DNA of 64,000 nucleotides from Bicyclus anynana (taxonomy: Eukaryota > Arthropoda > Insecta > Lepidoptera > Nymphalidae): the NCBI RefSeq assembly GCF_947172395.1, contig NC_069083.1, forward strand, positions 11,750,501-11,814,500, read 5' to 3'. Shown one piece after another: positions 44,907 through 57,065 of the stretch. The notes beneath the pieces are model-generated. The model worked only from the letters and a program-made list of their open reading frames with translations, made no database searches and was not told the DNA's origin. A program made the translations under genes and the position numbers. Each line of letters opens with the position of its first letter. Positions within the stretch are counted from its first letter, which is position 1.

Positions 44907-46250
44907 AGTCAAATGTTTGTAAACGAATATTATCAAATGACATTTAAAATGAAAACAATGGATAAAAAATATAAAAACGATTGTGAAAAAATCATCATAT
45001 TTTTTTGAGTTTGAAGCCCGAAAAACCGCAAGGCCCAAAAAACCACGAAGCCGTAGGCGATGGTCCACTTTTCTCAAGTCTTGACCCTCTCTTCTGAATA
45101 CATAATTTTTCTGTGCCTCATTCCAAAGTTCACTATTAAAAAAATTGTTTGTCTGTAAAGTCGGTTTACTGACGATAGATGATCGTGACAAAGTCATAAG
45201 AAAATACTGATGGAATGGTTGCATTTTTCAAAAAAGAATGTTCTTTTTTCTAAAATACTGTTTAATAATCTTCATAGACCAGTTTATACTTTATTTCTTG
45301 TAAAAAAGTTGGCAACCCTAGAGCGAGGGAACGACGCATGACGTCATTTTTCGAGTTTGCATCTAGCTTCATCGAATTATAAGACGTTGTCACGTCAAAA
45401 ATGGTAGTTTTTAAATTTAATCTAAAAGAAATATAATCTTTCACGCGATCATTTATTACTTGTACAAAGTATAAAACAAGTATGAAAGTTACGAAATTAT
45501 TCAACATAATTAAATACTTACAAAAGATACACCCGCAAAGCGCCTTACAGAGTATCAACGAAAAATTATGTATATTTATTCAATAACTTCTTGCAAAATA
45601 TTCACTTGGGTTAGGTGCGTAAAAATGTTGCCACTTCGCCCTTTTCGGTTATTTCTTACCCTATATAATATTGCTCTTTATATTTATTTTATTTCACTGT
45701 GATGTTTGTTTATTCTTTATTTCACCAATATTATTACTTTTATGAGTCACTTTGGTCTTTGATAGCTTAGATTTGGAATACGAGTATCTAGCATTATATA
45801 TATTCACCGTGTGGGTACCGGGACTATCGTGTAGCAGCAGAAAATCTCCCAGCAGAGCCCTGGATATATGGATTGATTATATTTCCGGTTCAATCTCGTG
45901 AACATATTCCAACTATAGCTCTATCCATCCGCCCGTTGAATGTTTTCTTTTAAGACCTAAATTACGAATCATCATCATCATCACTCCTTCTTTACAGGAA
46001 AAGAGATAATTATGGAGCTAAGACCAGGCACGCTGCTCCAATCAGGGCGGCTTAAAGCTGAAAATGTTTATGGTATGTTCTTTAACAACCACTATCAGAT
46101 GATCATGATAATGATCGCAACCCACGTACTCCAGGCCGTGAATTTTAATTTAAGAAAATTTCTTAAAACAATGAAAATCTCAGTATCTCAAAGCTCAACA
46201 GGATCTCACGATCTTAAACCACATAAGTTATCCACTGGACCACTGAATGG
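44907..46250. other. Intergenic, unclassified
   Basis: Open frames here (minus 45224-44868 and 45558-45262) have AT-driven composition and no recognisable domain. 45300-45350 (GGCAACCCTAGAGCGAGGGA, ACGCATGACGTCA) stands out as GC-richer but is single copy in the window. Confidence 0.35.
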
Positions 46251-46253
46251 AAA

Positions 46254-46320
46254 CATCACACTAATATCACATCACACTGTCACACTAATCACACTAATAT
46301 CACACTATCACACTAATATT
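46254..46320 (+). repeat. Minisatellite made of a Helitron 5' end word
   Basis: Six or so imperfect units of TCACACTAATA, irregularly spaced (ATCACACTAATATCACA etc.), run directly into the 5' end of the Helitron-like element at 46310 (CACTAATATTATAAAGG). Confidence 0.8.
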
Positions 46321-46525
46321 ATAAAGGCGAAAGTTTATGTGTAAGTGTCTTTGTTCCTCTTTTACGCTGCGGCTACTGAAGCGGTTTGTCTGAAATTTGG
46401 AATGGAGATAAATTTTACTTTGGATTAACACATAGGCTACTTATCATTTTGGAAAAATCCATGGTTCCCGTGGGATTTGTGAAAAACTGAATTCCACGCG
46501 GACGAAGTCGCGGGCGTCCGCTAAT
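46310..46525 (+). mobile_element. Helitron-like element (Lep1-type), array member 1
   Basis: CACTAATATTATAAAGGCGA, GTCTGAAATTTGGAATGG, TTGGATTAACACATAGGC, AATTCCACGCGGACGAAGTC and the end GTCCGCTAAT. Nearly complete; good reference copy. Confidence 0.85.
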
Positions 46526-46770
46526 AAAAAATTAATACATATTATGACGGCTATTTTCCCGCATACTTCGCATGTATACATAATTATGTATCTAAACATA
46601 CGAAGTGTCTCAAACAGATGAATAGCGTTTTGAAGAACAAGCCAGCTATAAAATTGCATCGGATGCATCGATATTGCAGTTGATATAATTGCATCGATTG
46701 TGCAGTCTTGCGAAATCTGCTGGTAACCACAACTAAGTATCAGTAGAAAATGCATTCTAATCCACACTAA

Positions 46771-47138
46771 TCTCTACTAATATTATTAATGCGAAAGTAA
46801 CTCTGTCTGTCTGTCTGTTACGCTTTCCCGCTTAAACCTCTCAATCGATTTTGATGAAATTTGACACAGACAATCTTTAAACCCTAAGAAAGGACATAGG
46901 CGATAGGACATTTATTGCGAAAAAAAGGGATGAAGAAGTTGAAATAGAGGTTAAAAGTTTGTATGGGATTTCTTAATTTAAAAAGATAAATCCACGAAAC
47001 TTTATATTTAAGTACTCGATAAGACATAATTAAACATTTGTTCTAGCGTTTTTGAAATTTCGACCTGTGAGGGGATGAAATAGGGGCTGAAATTTTATAT
47101 CGATTTTCACGCGGACGAGGTCGTGGACGTCCGCTAGT
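46771..47138 (+). mobile_element. Helitron-like element, long form, array member 2
   Basis: TCTCTACTAATATTATTAAT, (CTGT)n, CAATCGATTTTGATGAAATT, GGGGATGAAATAGGGGCTGA, then TTTTCACGCGGACGAGGTCG and GTCCGCTAGT. 368 bp. Confidence 0.82.
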
Positions 47139-47316
47139 ATTATATAAATGCTACAGTAAGAATGTCTGTCTGTCTGTCTGTCTGTTACACTTTTAGAGCT
47201 TAACTACTTTAACCGATTTGGATAAAATTCGATCTAAAGATAAATATGACTTTGTAGCAGAACATAGGCCACTTTTTATTCCGGAAAACCCCATGGTTTC
47301 GCGGGCGCCCTATAGT
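47139..47316 (+). mobile_element. Helitron-like element, array member 3
   Basis: Starts right after member 2: ATTATATAAATGCTACAGTA, (CTGT)n, TTTAACCGATTTGG, GCAGAACATAGGCCACTTTT, ending at GCGGGCGCCCTATAGT. Confidence 0.75.
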
Positions 47317-47370
47317 ATTTATACAAAAAGTTGGGTAATATTGGTTAAAATTTAACTTGTAAAATCATAA

Positions 47371-47436
47371 TACAAGTTTAATTTACTTAATATCATTGAA
47401 TATCAAATCGATGATATTAAGTAAATTAAACTTGTA
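47371..47436. repeat. Perfect inverted repeat, 26 bp arms
   Basis: TACAAGTTTAATTTACTTAA and TATCAT (47371-47396) are exactly inverted at 47411-47436 around 14 bases. A second shorter ACTTGTA sits just upstream. Confidence 0.92.
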
Positions 47437-47671
47437 ACAAACCTCCTTAACTTAACTTTGAAAGTATTGAAATTACAATGTTTTAACAGAAATACTTTTA
47501 CTAAAACTTGTAACTAATTGTTTTTATTCAGTCTAGACAATTTTAAGTAGTTATACGATTTGAATATTCAATGATGAAGTTTTATTCATACAAAAAAGTA
47601 CTTGACTTTTCTCTTTTCAATATTTTGTCTAATTGACTTTTTTCTACTTTTATAAAATCATCAATCATTTG

Positions 47672-47738
47672 TTCCTGAGAATAGCGCGTTCAAGCAACAA
47701 ACAAACAAACTCTTCAGCTTTTTATTATTAGTATAGAT
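47672..47738 (-). mobile_element. Helitron-like 5' end fragment
   Basis: TTCCTGAGAATAGCGCGTTC, AAGCAACAAACAAACAAACT, TTCAGCTTTTTATTATTAGT and ATAGA, reverse of the second-subfamily 5' end. Confidence 0.72.
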
Positions 47739-48020
47739 TATCAAAATACAGAACTCGAGCTCCTCCAATGAAGCTGGTTCAGTAGCACAATACTGATCCT
47801 TAGATGTCTACGTAATGTAGTATAATTGAAAACTAATTTCAGTAGGTATTTGTTTTTAGTGATTTTAGTGTCAGTAGTTTTGGAGATAGGGCGCAGAATG
47901 GTCAATTTTCTTTTTTTTTTTAAATAGCAATATAATAATTATCCATCATATTCACGACCGTTCAAGCACCTTGGGACCCTCACAGTTGAGTATGAATAAC
48001 TATGTGTCTAATTACACTGT

Positions 48021-48321
48021 CATCATCATTAATCAACCCATATTCGGCACTAATGAGCTCGAGTCTCCTCTCAGAATGAGAGGGGTTAAGCCAATAGTCC
48101 ACCACGCTGGCCCAATACGGATTGGCGGACTTCACACTCGCAGAAAATTAAGAAAATTCTCTGGTATGCAGGTTTCCTCACGATGTTTCTCCTTCACCGT
48201 TTGAGACACGTGAATTTCTTAACTTCAACTGAAAAGTTGGAGGTGTATGCTCCGGACCAGATTCGAACCCACGCCCTCCTGAATCTGAGGTAGAGGTCGT
48301 ATCCACTGGGCTATCACGGCT
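48021..48321 (-). mobile_element. SINE-B, full length
   Basis: From CATCATCATTAATCAACCCA to the inverted head (GACCAGATTCGAACCCACGC; TGGGCTATCACGGC). A 5 bp gap shortens GCTCACTGCTGAGC. No clear target duplication. Confidence 0.85.
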
Positions 48322-50440
48322 TAACTAAGCTGTACCTACATACAATTCATCTGCAATTCATGAGAACTTAATTTAATGGGGCATTAATTATAGACTGATG
48401 TGATATCTAATGAGGTTTAATCAAATCCAATATCTGATAGTAACTCAATACATTATCGTATCTATCAAATACTTACATAAAGTATCTACGTATTCCCAGC
48501 GTGCAAGTCGAATCTGACATGCAAACAGACATTAGCAAACTGTTAGCGTAGATAGAAGCGATTAGTTCAAATTAGCCCTAACGAGCTTTCACGGCGCCCG
48601 TTTGGATTAATTTTATCAATAGAACGTTTAAATGAGGTGTTAGCACACACGAGGCGCGAAAGAAAGTATTCTATTTAAGCTACTACGTTTACAGGGATCC
48701 GTAATGAAATGGACACACTGATCAAAAATGTTATTTTGTAACGACGTTTTTACAATATACTTGACAATGTAAGTCACGAATTCATCTCTATCTTTCTCTT
48801 TCTAATAAAATGCTATAGATAGAGAGATATAAAAAAACATAGTTGCAAAACAGTGTTACTATTAAAGGATAACTTTGTGAGTCTTTTTCTTATTCAATAT
48901 CACTATCTCCTTACACCTAGACTACTAACTAAAACATTTAGAACCTAAAAGCAATTTCCTCCTGTTGAACTGATTGTATTGACGTACCCAGTGGCGAGCA
49001 CTTTGTATATGCAAAAATGCACTGCCTATCCTGAGGACTAATTGTAACCCTGTGTTGCGGATGGAATTTTCCATTTTGCACAATTTGTATGTACATACCC
49101 TAGTTAAATACCTACCCTGTGCACGCCATTTGTAACACAGCCTTAATGACTAATTGCAATGCCTAAGATCTGATAAGAGCTCGATGACTCATTAGCTCGA
49201 TGACTTTAAAAAAAATGAAATTCATTGCTACTTTACCCTTACCCTTGGTATTTAATTTTAATTCAACTCGCGCGTAAATAGTTTTGTTTCAATAAGACTT
49301 TCAGATGGAGAGAAATCAGTACGAATTATCTCTTAAAAGTCTAGAGGAATACCTCGATTGAGGCGTGATGCTTGGTGATGAGATGAAAGAGAAAGGAAGA
49401 GTGCTATCTCCATAGTAATTGCTTTAATAAAATAAAATTAAATCGGTCGAGCAGTTTTAACTACGCTACAAACAACCTTTCCTCTTTATAATATAACTGT
49501 AGATGACAGATTTAGCCATCAAAAGCTCTCACTCTATCTATATAAATCCGACTAAATACATTTTCTTTCACTGAAGTAATGTAAACTGGATTTTTTTACA
49601 TCCAATTGCATCACAAACAATCCGTCCAATCACAAAACGTATCCGCGAGTTCAATGATAAATGCATTATTTGCAAAGCTTATAAATAGCAACAGCTGAAT
49701 AAGCCGATATATCAATAAACCAGTATTGCTGATTCATTATGGCCATTGTTTCACTTTTAGACGGGAGTTTAAACGACGTCGTACAGTGAGATGTTACTGC
49801 CCCTAGAGGCGTACTTTCGGTTAAGTATGAAGCCAATAATTGTAAAGAAAAAAAACTAGCTAATTAGCAACTCTTATGCCTGAGTCCGCGAAAGAATTAG
49901 CGTAGACCTAAATTAACGTGTAATACTTTGTAGTAGAGCATTTTGTAACAGAGCTCATCCGGAGAAGTACTGCCGCCAAGTAGCGCAACTGTATTTCGTT
50001 ATGAAAGTAAGTATATTTCAGATCGGAACCCAGTAGCACACACTAGATAGTGAAATCGGTCCAGTCGTTCACGCGTGATGGCGTGACCAAGGGATAAATC
50101 GATTCATTTTTATTTAAATCAGGCAGGCAATAACATATCACTGGCATCATTAATACGTACATTCGTTCATTGATTGCGTTTTCTTTTTAATTGTCACCAC
50201 ACATTTTTTTTATTTTCCCATCTTTATTTCAACGTTAATTTAACGTGAAAGTTTTAATATTTTATAAACAAAGTTCAACAAATATAACACTAATGAATTT
50301 TAAAATCCTAGTTTCTATTATAATAATATATTTTTCGATATACCTATTACTTACCGTACAATTACACTGTATCTTCATATACAGTGTTTTGTGGTTACAC
50401 TTATAAATTGGTTCCTCTCACATGGTTCCATGTGTCTAAA
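48322..50440. other. Intergenic, little recognisable
   Basis: AT-rich. A possible worn Helitron 5' end in reverse lies at about 49440-49503 (AAATCGGTCGAGCAG, CCTCTTTATAATATAACTG). 48590-48720 and 49740-50100 are less AT-rich and single copy here. No exon-like signal found. Confidence 0.4.
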
Positions 50441-50829
50441 TCTTAATATATAAAATTCTCATGTCACAATGTTCGTTCCCATACTACTTCGAAACGGCTT
50501 GACCGATTCTTATGAAATTTTTATGCATATTCAGTAAGTCTGAGAACCGGCTACTATCTATTTTTCAAGCCCCAAAGTGATAAGATTTGTCCACTCTAAC
50601 ATATTTTTCTATACTCCCATACAACCGATTCGTAATAATACTTAAAAAAAAAATTTAACTTTAATACCACACCATAAAATAAAAGTGTTAGTAGAAAAGT
50701 TCCCGGAAGGCAAAGCAATTTGATTGAAGTTAGTGTAGGGTAGGGTAGGGTAGGGTGGGCATAAGATGGGAGTAGAATAGGATAGGAGTAGGGAATGAGT
50801 CAAAGCGAAGCTTCACCGGGTCCACTAGT
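50441..50829 (+). mobile_element. Helitron-like element, third family (L)
   Basis: Starts TCTTAATATATAAAATTCTC, then AATGTTCGTTCCCATACTAC, AACGGCTTGACCGATTCTTA; ends with (TAGGG)4-5 at 50733-50757, then AAAGCGAAGCTTCACCGGGT and CCACTAGT. TC start and CTAGT end fit Helitrons. A 3' fragment of the same family is at 61003-61092. Confidence 0.75.
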
Positions 50830-53140
50830 AATTTTATAAACTTAAAAATATTGCGAAATACATTAAGAATACGGCTCGGTTTTGATTAAAAACAAAATGA
50901 AATGTCACAAAAACAGATGTTTTTAGATACAGTGGTTTGCCATGGCACGGAGAATACTTATAGATACCTAACTAACTAGATATCAACATGTATAAAGTTA
51001 TATAGGACACAGAGTAGAGTAAGCTAATTTTTCCCAAATTTTCCATTCGTACTCTGAATTTCGTATAAAAATACATTACGAGGAAAAAGTTCTTTATGTC
51101 GAACGAAAATTTTTAATGAGCGACGCTCTTCACAAAAAAGTTATAATTAATTTACCTATTAGTCAATTAGTTCAATTATTCATAAGTTATACAAATATAA
51201 TCACAACATAAATTAATAAATAATTTGTTTCGTGCCAAAAGTCTATTAATTATGAATTCCACTAATTGTTGCTTAATAAACAGAAAATTAACTAACTGAA
51301 ACATCGCTAGAATAATTTACTGTAAAATACGCAAATAGATGTATATGCTCGTAATAATTATAAATCTGCAGTTAATTAAAAGTTTGTCAAATTTTAGCAT
51401 AACTGTCAAATTTAAATTTTGTGATTTGTTTCCTTATAGAATTTTATATAATATGTAAATATACCTACCTACAAGTGTTAAAAGAATTTAAAGGAAATGT
51501 TAACAAAAAATATATAAAGCAATTTAATTGTTCACCCAAAGTAAAGCCCAACAAGCTGACGCTAATACCTATTTATATAATAAAGCTTAACCTTTAAGTC
51601 AAATAAAACCACACATGCTGTTGCTATCACTTATTTATATTTTATATATATATATTTTAGACCGAATACAACTTCACAAACATTTAAGACGTGAACTATT
51701 TTTTCAACAGATCAACAGTAAAGGTGCTGGTTGTCAGTTTTCACCGGATATAATAGGTAGGAGATTGTGAAAATTTACCATTTGTTTAACAGAGAGGGAC
51801 TTATTCATACTTTTTTATTCTCAGTACAACAACAAAAAGTCTGTCTCTGTTCTGTTCTGACTGGCGACAGGCGACGAATGTTTCGCCAACGGGAATATCC
51901 TGCCGCCCTCTATTCCTGATGCCTACAATTTAAACACTTAAAGCAAGAGTGACTAGGCATTTTCTAGGCAAGTACCTACATTCCATCTAAATCTCATCAT
52001 TGGTTTCCGTTACCTATGATTCCACAGGCGCAAGTAAGGTCAGAAGATGTTAATAGTGTCACAATAGAACAAACGAGCGTGGAAAGAACAAAGTCTGTAG
52101 TCTGTAACTTCTCCTATAATAATAATAATCTATTTAGAGAAAATTTGAATTAAGATAGCTTCTGTCGGAATGTGCAGTTTATTGTCGAAATAAAACAAAT
52201 ACTTATATATTCATCAGACTAATGTACTCAACAATGTTTAGATAATAAAGTGTGCCAGCACCTTCTAATTAATTATTAAACATTAGTTTAATTAATTACA
52301 CTCAATTTGACGTTAGAGGGCTATGTCGTAATTATCACAACCCATAGCATTAAATGTGGGTATTTAACCATTATGAAAGCCCCAAGGGACAGCTTAAATC
52401 AAGTGTGAGTTTTAATTAAATTTGAATATGAGTTACAGGGCATATTCAGCATTATAAGTAGGTACTGAAGATTAATATACCTCCTTAAATTACATGACCT
52501 ATATGATTATTATCACAGTAGGTAGGTATATGCATAGTAAAATAATTAATTTTAAAAATTATATTAGATTTATGTAAAAATTTCAATATGTATTTTGTAG
52601 AATAATTAACCTGATCTTAATGTGTTATATGTTATACGTTACGTATGTAGACTTAAATAGAAAACAAGAGAACAGAATTTAACAAAAGACAATATAACAT
52701 GTTCGGTGAAATGTGGTGAATATTGCAGTTTGATACACAAATAACTGTGCATATACAGTGCGGGAAACCATCGCAGTTTATATCAGCACTAAATGCTGTA
52801 AACTTACTAAATTTTCGACTGAATAAATTCTGAAAAGTTTTGTTAAATTAGTTTTAGTAAAACTATTCGGCAAATTCAAAAAGTCTCTCTGAAAGTCCCT
52901 ACAAATTATTATTATACGAAAATGTTTATTGTAAGTCCGCCAGTATAAATTATCCAGTTGATCAGAGCAAACGTATTATTTTATATAATAAATTTATATA
53001 AAAATTATTCCCTCTTTTCCAATATTTTAAATAATTGTTTTTTTTTTATTTTGTTATCTTTGTTATTGTTAGCAGATAGCAGGTTCTTACGAAAGAAAAA
53101 ACATAAAAGTTACGCGGAACATTAACTACACTAAGTAGGT
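50830..53140. other. Intergenic, little recognisable
   Basis: AT-rich with no ORF of note. 52270-52470 resembles 61480-61700 in part (a shared GAGTTTTAATTAAATTTGAATA after a GTATTTA block). 51680-51930 is less AT-rich and unidentified. Confidence 0.4.
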
Positions 53141-53143
53141 AAA

Positions 53144-53183
53144 ACTTACGTTAACATACTTATATAAATATGTTAACGTAAGT
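53144..53183. repeat. Perfect inverted repeat, 15 bp arms
   Basis: ACTTACGTTAACATA (53144-53158) and TATGTTAACGTAAGT (53169-53183), 10 base loop. Confidence 0.85.
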
Positions 53184-53235
53184 AATATAATATATACATA
53201 TATAAATGACCACATGATATAGGGATCAGTATAAA

Positions 53236-53400
53236 TCATCATCATTATTAGCCCATATTCGGCTCACTGCTGAGCTGGAGAGGGGTTAGGCCAATAGTCC
53301 ACCACGCTGGCCCAATGCGGATTGGCAGACTTAACACACGCAGAGAATTAAGAAAATTCTCTGGTGTGCAGGTTTCCTCATGATGTTTTTCCTTCACCGG
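53236..53400 (-). mobile_element. SINE-B, truncated
   Basis: TTCGGCTCACTGCTGAGCTG then directly GAGAGGGGTTAGGCC (about 25 bases of the stem missing), to CATGATGTTTTTCCTTCACC; the head is absent. Confidence 0.82.
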
Positions 53401-54062
53401 GCATATATTATTTATTTTTTGTTCCGTATACTCGTATGAAATCGCATTCAAAGCGGGCGAAATTGCAGGAGTTCGCTAGCTCAAAGTTAGTTTTACCAGC
53501 TTTTTAAATTGTAAACATCAACAAACCTTGATAATTGAATAACAAATTACTGTATTTATTAATAGTTTACAGTACGAGTGCCGATACAGTATTATAGTAA
53601 ACTTTTAGCGTTCGAAACTCCCTACGATATTATTGTACGAGGAATATTGAAAACAAAATGTACGCGCGAGCCTTTTTATGTAAGCCAACGATAAACGTAT
53701 ACACCGCGGATCCCAGCGGAGTATTCGCGAGAACGAACGGAAAAAGTAAACAAGTAAAATAAAGTGAAAACATTGTCATTCTTATACGAGTATGTATTAC
53801 CTTATTTCGGGTTGTGTCAGTTCACAGCTATGATTCGCTGAGTTACGGACAACAACTTTCGTACTTTTATTATACACAACCTCTTTTTCTTTACTTAGTA
53901 AATTCGTTATACCTATGTATATTGTTGTAATCGTAGTCGAGGAGATTTTGAGAGTAGAGAGAGTATGTTTCTCTCATTCTGCAATGTATTAGACATAAAG
54001 AAATTATGTTAAACTAATTATATTAAAATATGGTGATAAGAAGAGAATAAGATTTTGGGTAG

Positions 54063-54285
54063 TGGGAGGCTACGGCGTAGATAGTTACCACCCTACCGAC
54101 AAAGACGTACCGATAAGCGATTTAGCGTTCCGGTACGATGTCGTGTCGTGTAGATACCGAAAGGGGTCTGGATTTTCATCCTCCTCCTAACAACTTAGCC
54201 CGCTTCCATCTTAGATTGCATCATCACTTACAATCAGGTGAGATTGTAGTCAAGGGGTAACTTGTAAAGAATAAAAAAAATATAT
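54063..54285 (+). mobile_element. SINE-A, 5' truncated
   Basis: GGAGGCTACGGCGTAG, CCACCCTACCGACAAAGACG, GCGTTCCGGTACGATGTCGT, CATCCTCCTCCTAACAACTT and TAACTTGTAAAGAATAAAAA. GTCGT is duplicated inside. Confidence 0.85.
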
Positions 54286-54336
54286 TTTTTGTACAAGTTT
54301 CCAAACAGCTAGGAGATAAGTTGCTTGTTTTAATAT

Positions 54337-54422
54337 GCAACAATAATACAAGTAGTTAAAGCATATACTAGTATACTATAACTACTACTATCTACAATTG
54401 TTATAACTACTTGTATTATTGC
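54337..54422. repeat. Inverted repeat, about 21 bp arms
   Basis: GCAACAATAATACAAGTAGT and TA are inverted at TAACTACTTGTATTATTGC (to 54422), with one 3 base gap and an AT-rich 40 base centre. Confidence 0.7.
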
Positions 54423-55007
54423 TCACTGTAGTCATGAATTCAACCCAGAACTTTATGTTTCTTAGGTAATTGTAAGGCTATGAAAATATTGGTTTAGTAA
54501 CAACTAGTCGTCTATTTTGATGGACGTCTTCGCCAACTCAATTATGAACTCACTTACAGAATAAATTAATAGCACCGAAAGGTCTAAAGTTAACGGCACA
54601 CTTAGGTATTTAAGAGGACGTATAATAATTTACAAGATCGGACTAAATTACCTAGTGACGTCCGATCCCCAATTGTGTGAAGTGATCTCGTCCTGATGTT
54701 GTTCTATAGACTATCTCTACCCCAGTGACAGTTTTGTAGTGTTCTCTGAAATAATGTCATTGACAGATGACAGGCAAAGATGGCGGATTGTCAGACCACA
54801 GACAAAGTATAAGTTGATTGACAGCTTAAAAATAGTATTAATATTTTTTTAATAGTCTTTGCTTTATATATTGTGACAGCGCGGTAGCACAGAGTGCATA
54901 CTACATGGTACAAAAGTGAGGACAAGATCACGGAACATACGTATACTTACACTTAATAATAATATCTATCAATTTTATAGATATTTTTAAGATCGTTATA
55001 TCTCGGC

Positions 55008-55135
55008 TCAACGAGTCGCGTAGCTGAAATGGCAATGGGCGGGGCACATAGTTCGAAGAGCCCAGTGGACATTTGGGTTCCAAAGCAGGAATGGCGACGA
55101 CATCAAGCGACTTGTCTTGCAGTGGATATTATGGT
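55008..55135 (+). mobile_element. RTE-type LINE fragment with internal deletions
   Basis: ACGAGTCGCGTAGCTGAAAT, GGCAATGGGCGGGGCACATA, GTTCGAAGAGCC, AGGAATGGCGAC then a jump to GACATCAAGCG and CTTGCAGTGGATATTATGG. Useful for showing the ancestral frame (KWQWAGHIVRRA). Confidence 0.72.
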
Positions 55136-55273
55136 GATAACACACACAATAAACTTCTTTATAAAGTACTAGACATTATCTATTTTGTTAAGACGTTTGA
55201 TAACGACAGTCTAGTGTTGTACCTACAAGTAAATTGTTACTATAGTTTAATTTGAATATGAAGGTCGACACGG

Positions 55274-55372
55274 GAATGGTATCACACCTTAGGTGAGCGA
55301 CCCTTATCAAACGCAATCGGATTACATCGGTATTAACCGGACAAATGGAATGTGTAATTATCTGTTTCTAAC
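55274..55372 (-). repeat. Local repeat J, copy 1
   Basis: GGAATGGTATCACACCTTAG, GCGACCCTTATCAAACGCAA, TCGGATTACATCGG, CCGGACAAATGGAATGTGTA and ATTATCTGT; the reverse complement of 56314-56410. Confidence 0.8.
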
Positions 55373-55546
55373 AAATTACATCCTATCCTGCACACATGTT
55401 AAAACATCAGCCAAACTTTTTTTTATTCTACAAGTGACTATCATCTCACGGCGCAATACCTATTCGTAGCAGCAGGCTAGCTTGTAAGAAGTTACAAATT
55501 TGTTCTAACCATCTAATTCTATCTTCTAATATATCTCTTAGCAATG

Positions 55547-55600
55547 GTAGGCGTCCACTGATGCGTCCGATACGAACGCTGCAGATTTATGGACGCCTAC
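55547..55600. repeat. Inverted repeat, 11 bp arms
   Basis: GTAGGCGTCCA (55547-55557) and TGGACGCCTAC (55590-55600). Related GGCGTCCACGGATCC wording occurs at 41388-41402, so this may be a small dispersed element. Confidence 0.6.
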
Positions 55601-56313
55601 GTTTAGCAACGACATTATAAAGAAATAAATACTTAGAGAAAATAATTTTCAAAATCGTTTCAGTAGATCCAGAGATTACCATCTACTCGTACCTCACAAA
55701 CTCAGTAAAAAAACATTTATTTCAATTAGGCTTAGTTTACAAGCACTTTTGAAAAGTCAAGTTATGTCATAATTTAAATTAATCTAATGGTGGTAATAAT
55801 TTTTTTTTTTTGTAAACCACCATTTTACAAACTTATTTAAAACTGAACACACACCCGCATAATACAGTATACCAAGCTTTTTTATCACTTATATAGTCAC
55901 TAATACTAAAACTTTAACTTTATAGTATTAGTAATCCTATACAAATGTTAAGTACTCGTAACAACCATCGCATTATCTTTTAGGTCTCTTAGGTTTAAAC
56001 CTCATGTGCTAACAACTCTGCCCTGCAAAAAATGTTTAAATATAGTATAAAGTTAAATGAAGGTCTATTTTCAACGCCCAAAATCGAAAATGCTAATCTG
56101 CTCAAAAAAAAAGCGTCGTGATTTAAAAACGCTGGTATGAGCATTATACTTTGGAATGCATTCGTTGCATTTGAATGCTTTTAAAACGTCCGTTAAATAT
56201 GTCTCGTGCGAATGAGCGCTTAGAGGCATTAGCATGTTGGACTTCACCGCTTGGACTCTCAGAGGTTACTAGCAAAAGTTTCACATGTTAAATACATAAC
56301 GCATTAATTGTGT

Positions 56314-56410
56314 AGGTACAGATAATTACACATTCCATTTGTCCGGTTAATCCCGACGTAAGCCGATTGCGTTTGATAAGGGTCGCCTTCCTGAGGTGCG
56401 ATGCCATTCT
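56314..56410 (+). repeat. Local repeat J, copy 2
   Basis: GGTACAGATAATTACACATT, CCATTTGTCCGGTTAATCCC, GATTGCGTTTGATAAGGGTC and GAGGTGCGATGCCATTC. Confidence 0.8.
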
Positions 56411-56509
56411 AGTAGGCTCCCATACTAAAGTTAAACAAATAGTATTATTGTTTTACTACTTTTGACCTTTTGGTGCATATTTGGGATTATTATGGGTTCT
56501 TAAAACAAT

Positions 56510-56702
56510 CTATACTTCTATTACTAATATATAATGCTGAAGAGTTTATTTGATTGAACGCCCTAATCTCAGGAACTACTGGTCTGATTTGAAAAATTAT
56601 TTCAGTGTTAGATAGCCCACTTATCGAGGAAACCTATATATTATCCCCATTTTCTTACGGAAACAAGAACCATGCGGATAAAACCGCGCGACGTCAGCTA
56701 GT
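56510..56702 (+). mobile_element. Helitron-like element, second subfamily, full length
   Basis: TCTATACTTCTATTACTAAT, AACGCCCTAATCTCAGGAAC, TAGATAGCCCACTTATCGAG, AAGAACCATGCGG, AAAACCGCGCGACGTCAGCT and the AGT end. Best complete copy of this subfamily here. Confidence 0.85.
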
Positions 56703-57026
56703 ATATGATAATTAAAAGAGGCCTGAGAAATTCGATATCAACCCTCCATACAAATTTTCAACCTACATTGGTTTACCGTGATAGGTATTCGAAACATCAT
56801 TCTTTTTGAGAGAACGACTAGAGCCCTGCAGTGTGCCAAAAATGAGGATGATTAAAATAAATAATTTTGACTTTTCGGGGAAAATAAAGGAATTTTAAAG
56901 CACTATGGTCTATATCCAAACAAATTTTTGTTGACATTTTTTTAAGTGTCTAAGAATGAAAAAAATAAAAAAATGATACCTACATATTAAAATATAATAT
57001 AATAAATTTGCTTAACTACTACTACT

Positions 57027-57065
57027 ATACTAAACCTGAAGGATCAATTCCTTCAGGTTTAGTAT
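57027..57065. repeat. Perfect inverted repeat, 17 bp arms
   Basis: ATACTAAACCTGAAGGA and TCCTTCAGGTTTAGTAT around TCAAT. Confidence 0.9.

Noticed and set aside
46012..46344. A 110-codon plus-strand frame
   Set aside because: Its second half translates the TCACACTAATA minisatellite and the Helitron start.
50733..50757. Telomere-like TAGGG repeats
   Set aside because: Insect telomeres are TTAGG; this tract is inside a Helitron-like element and its relative at 61003 has the same kind of tract.
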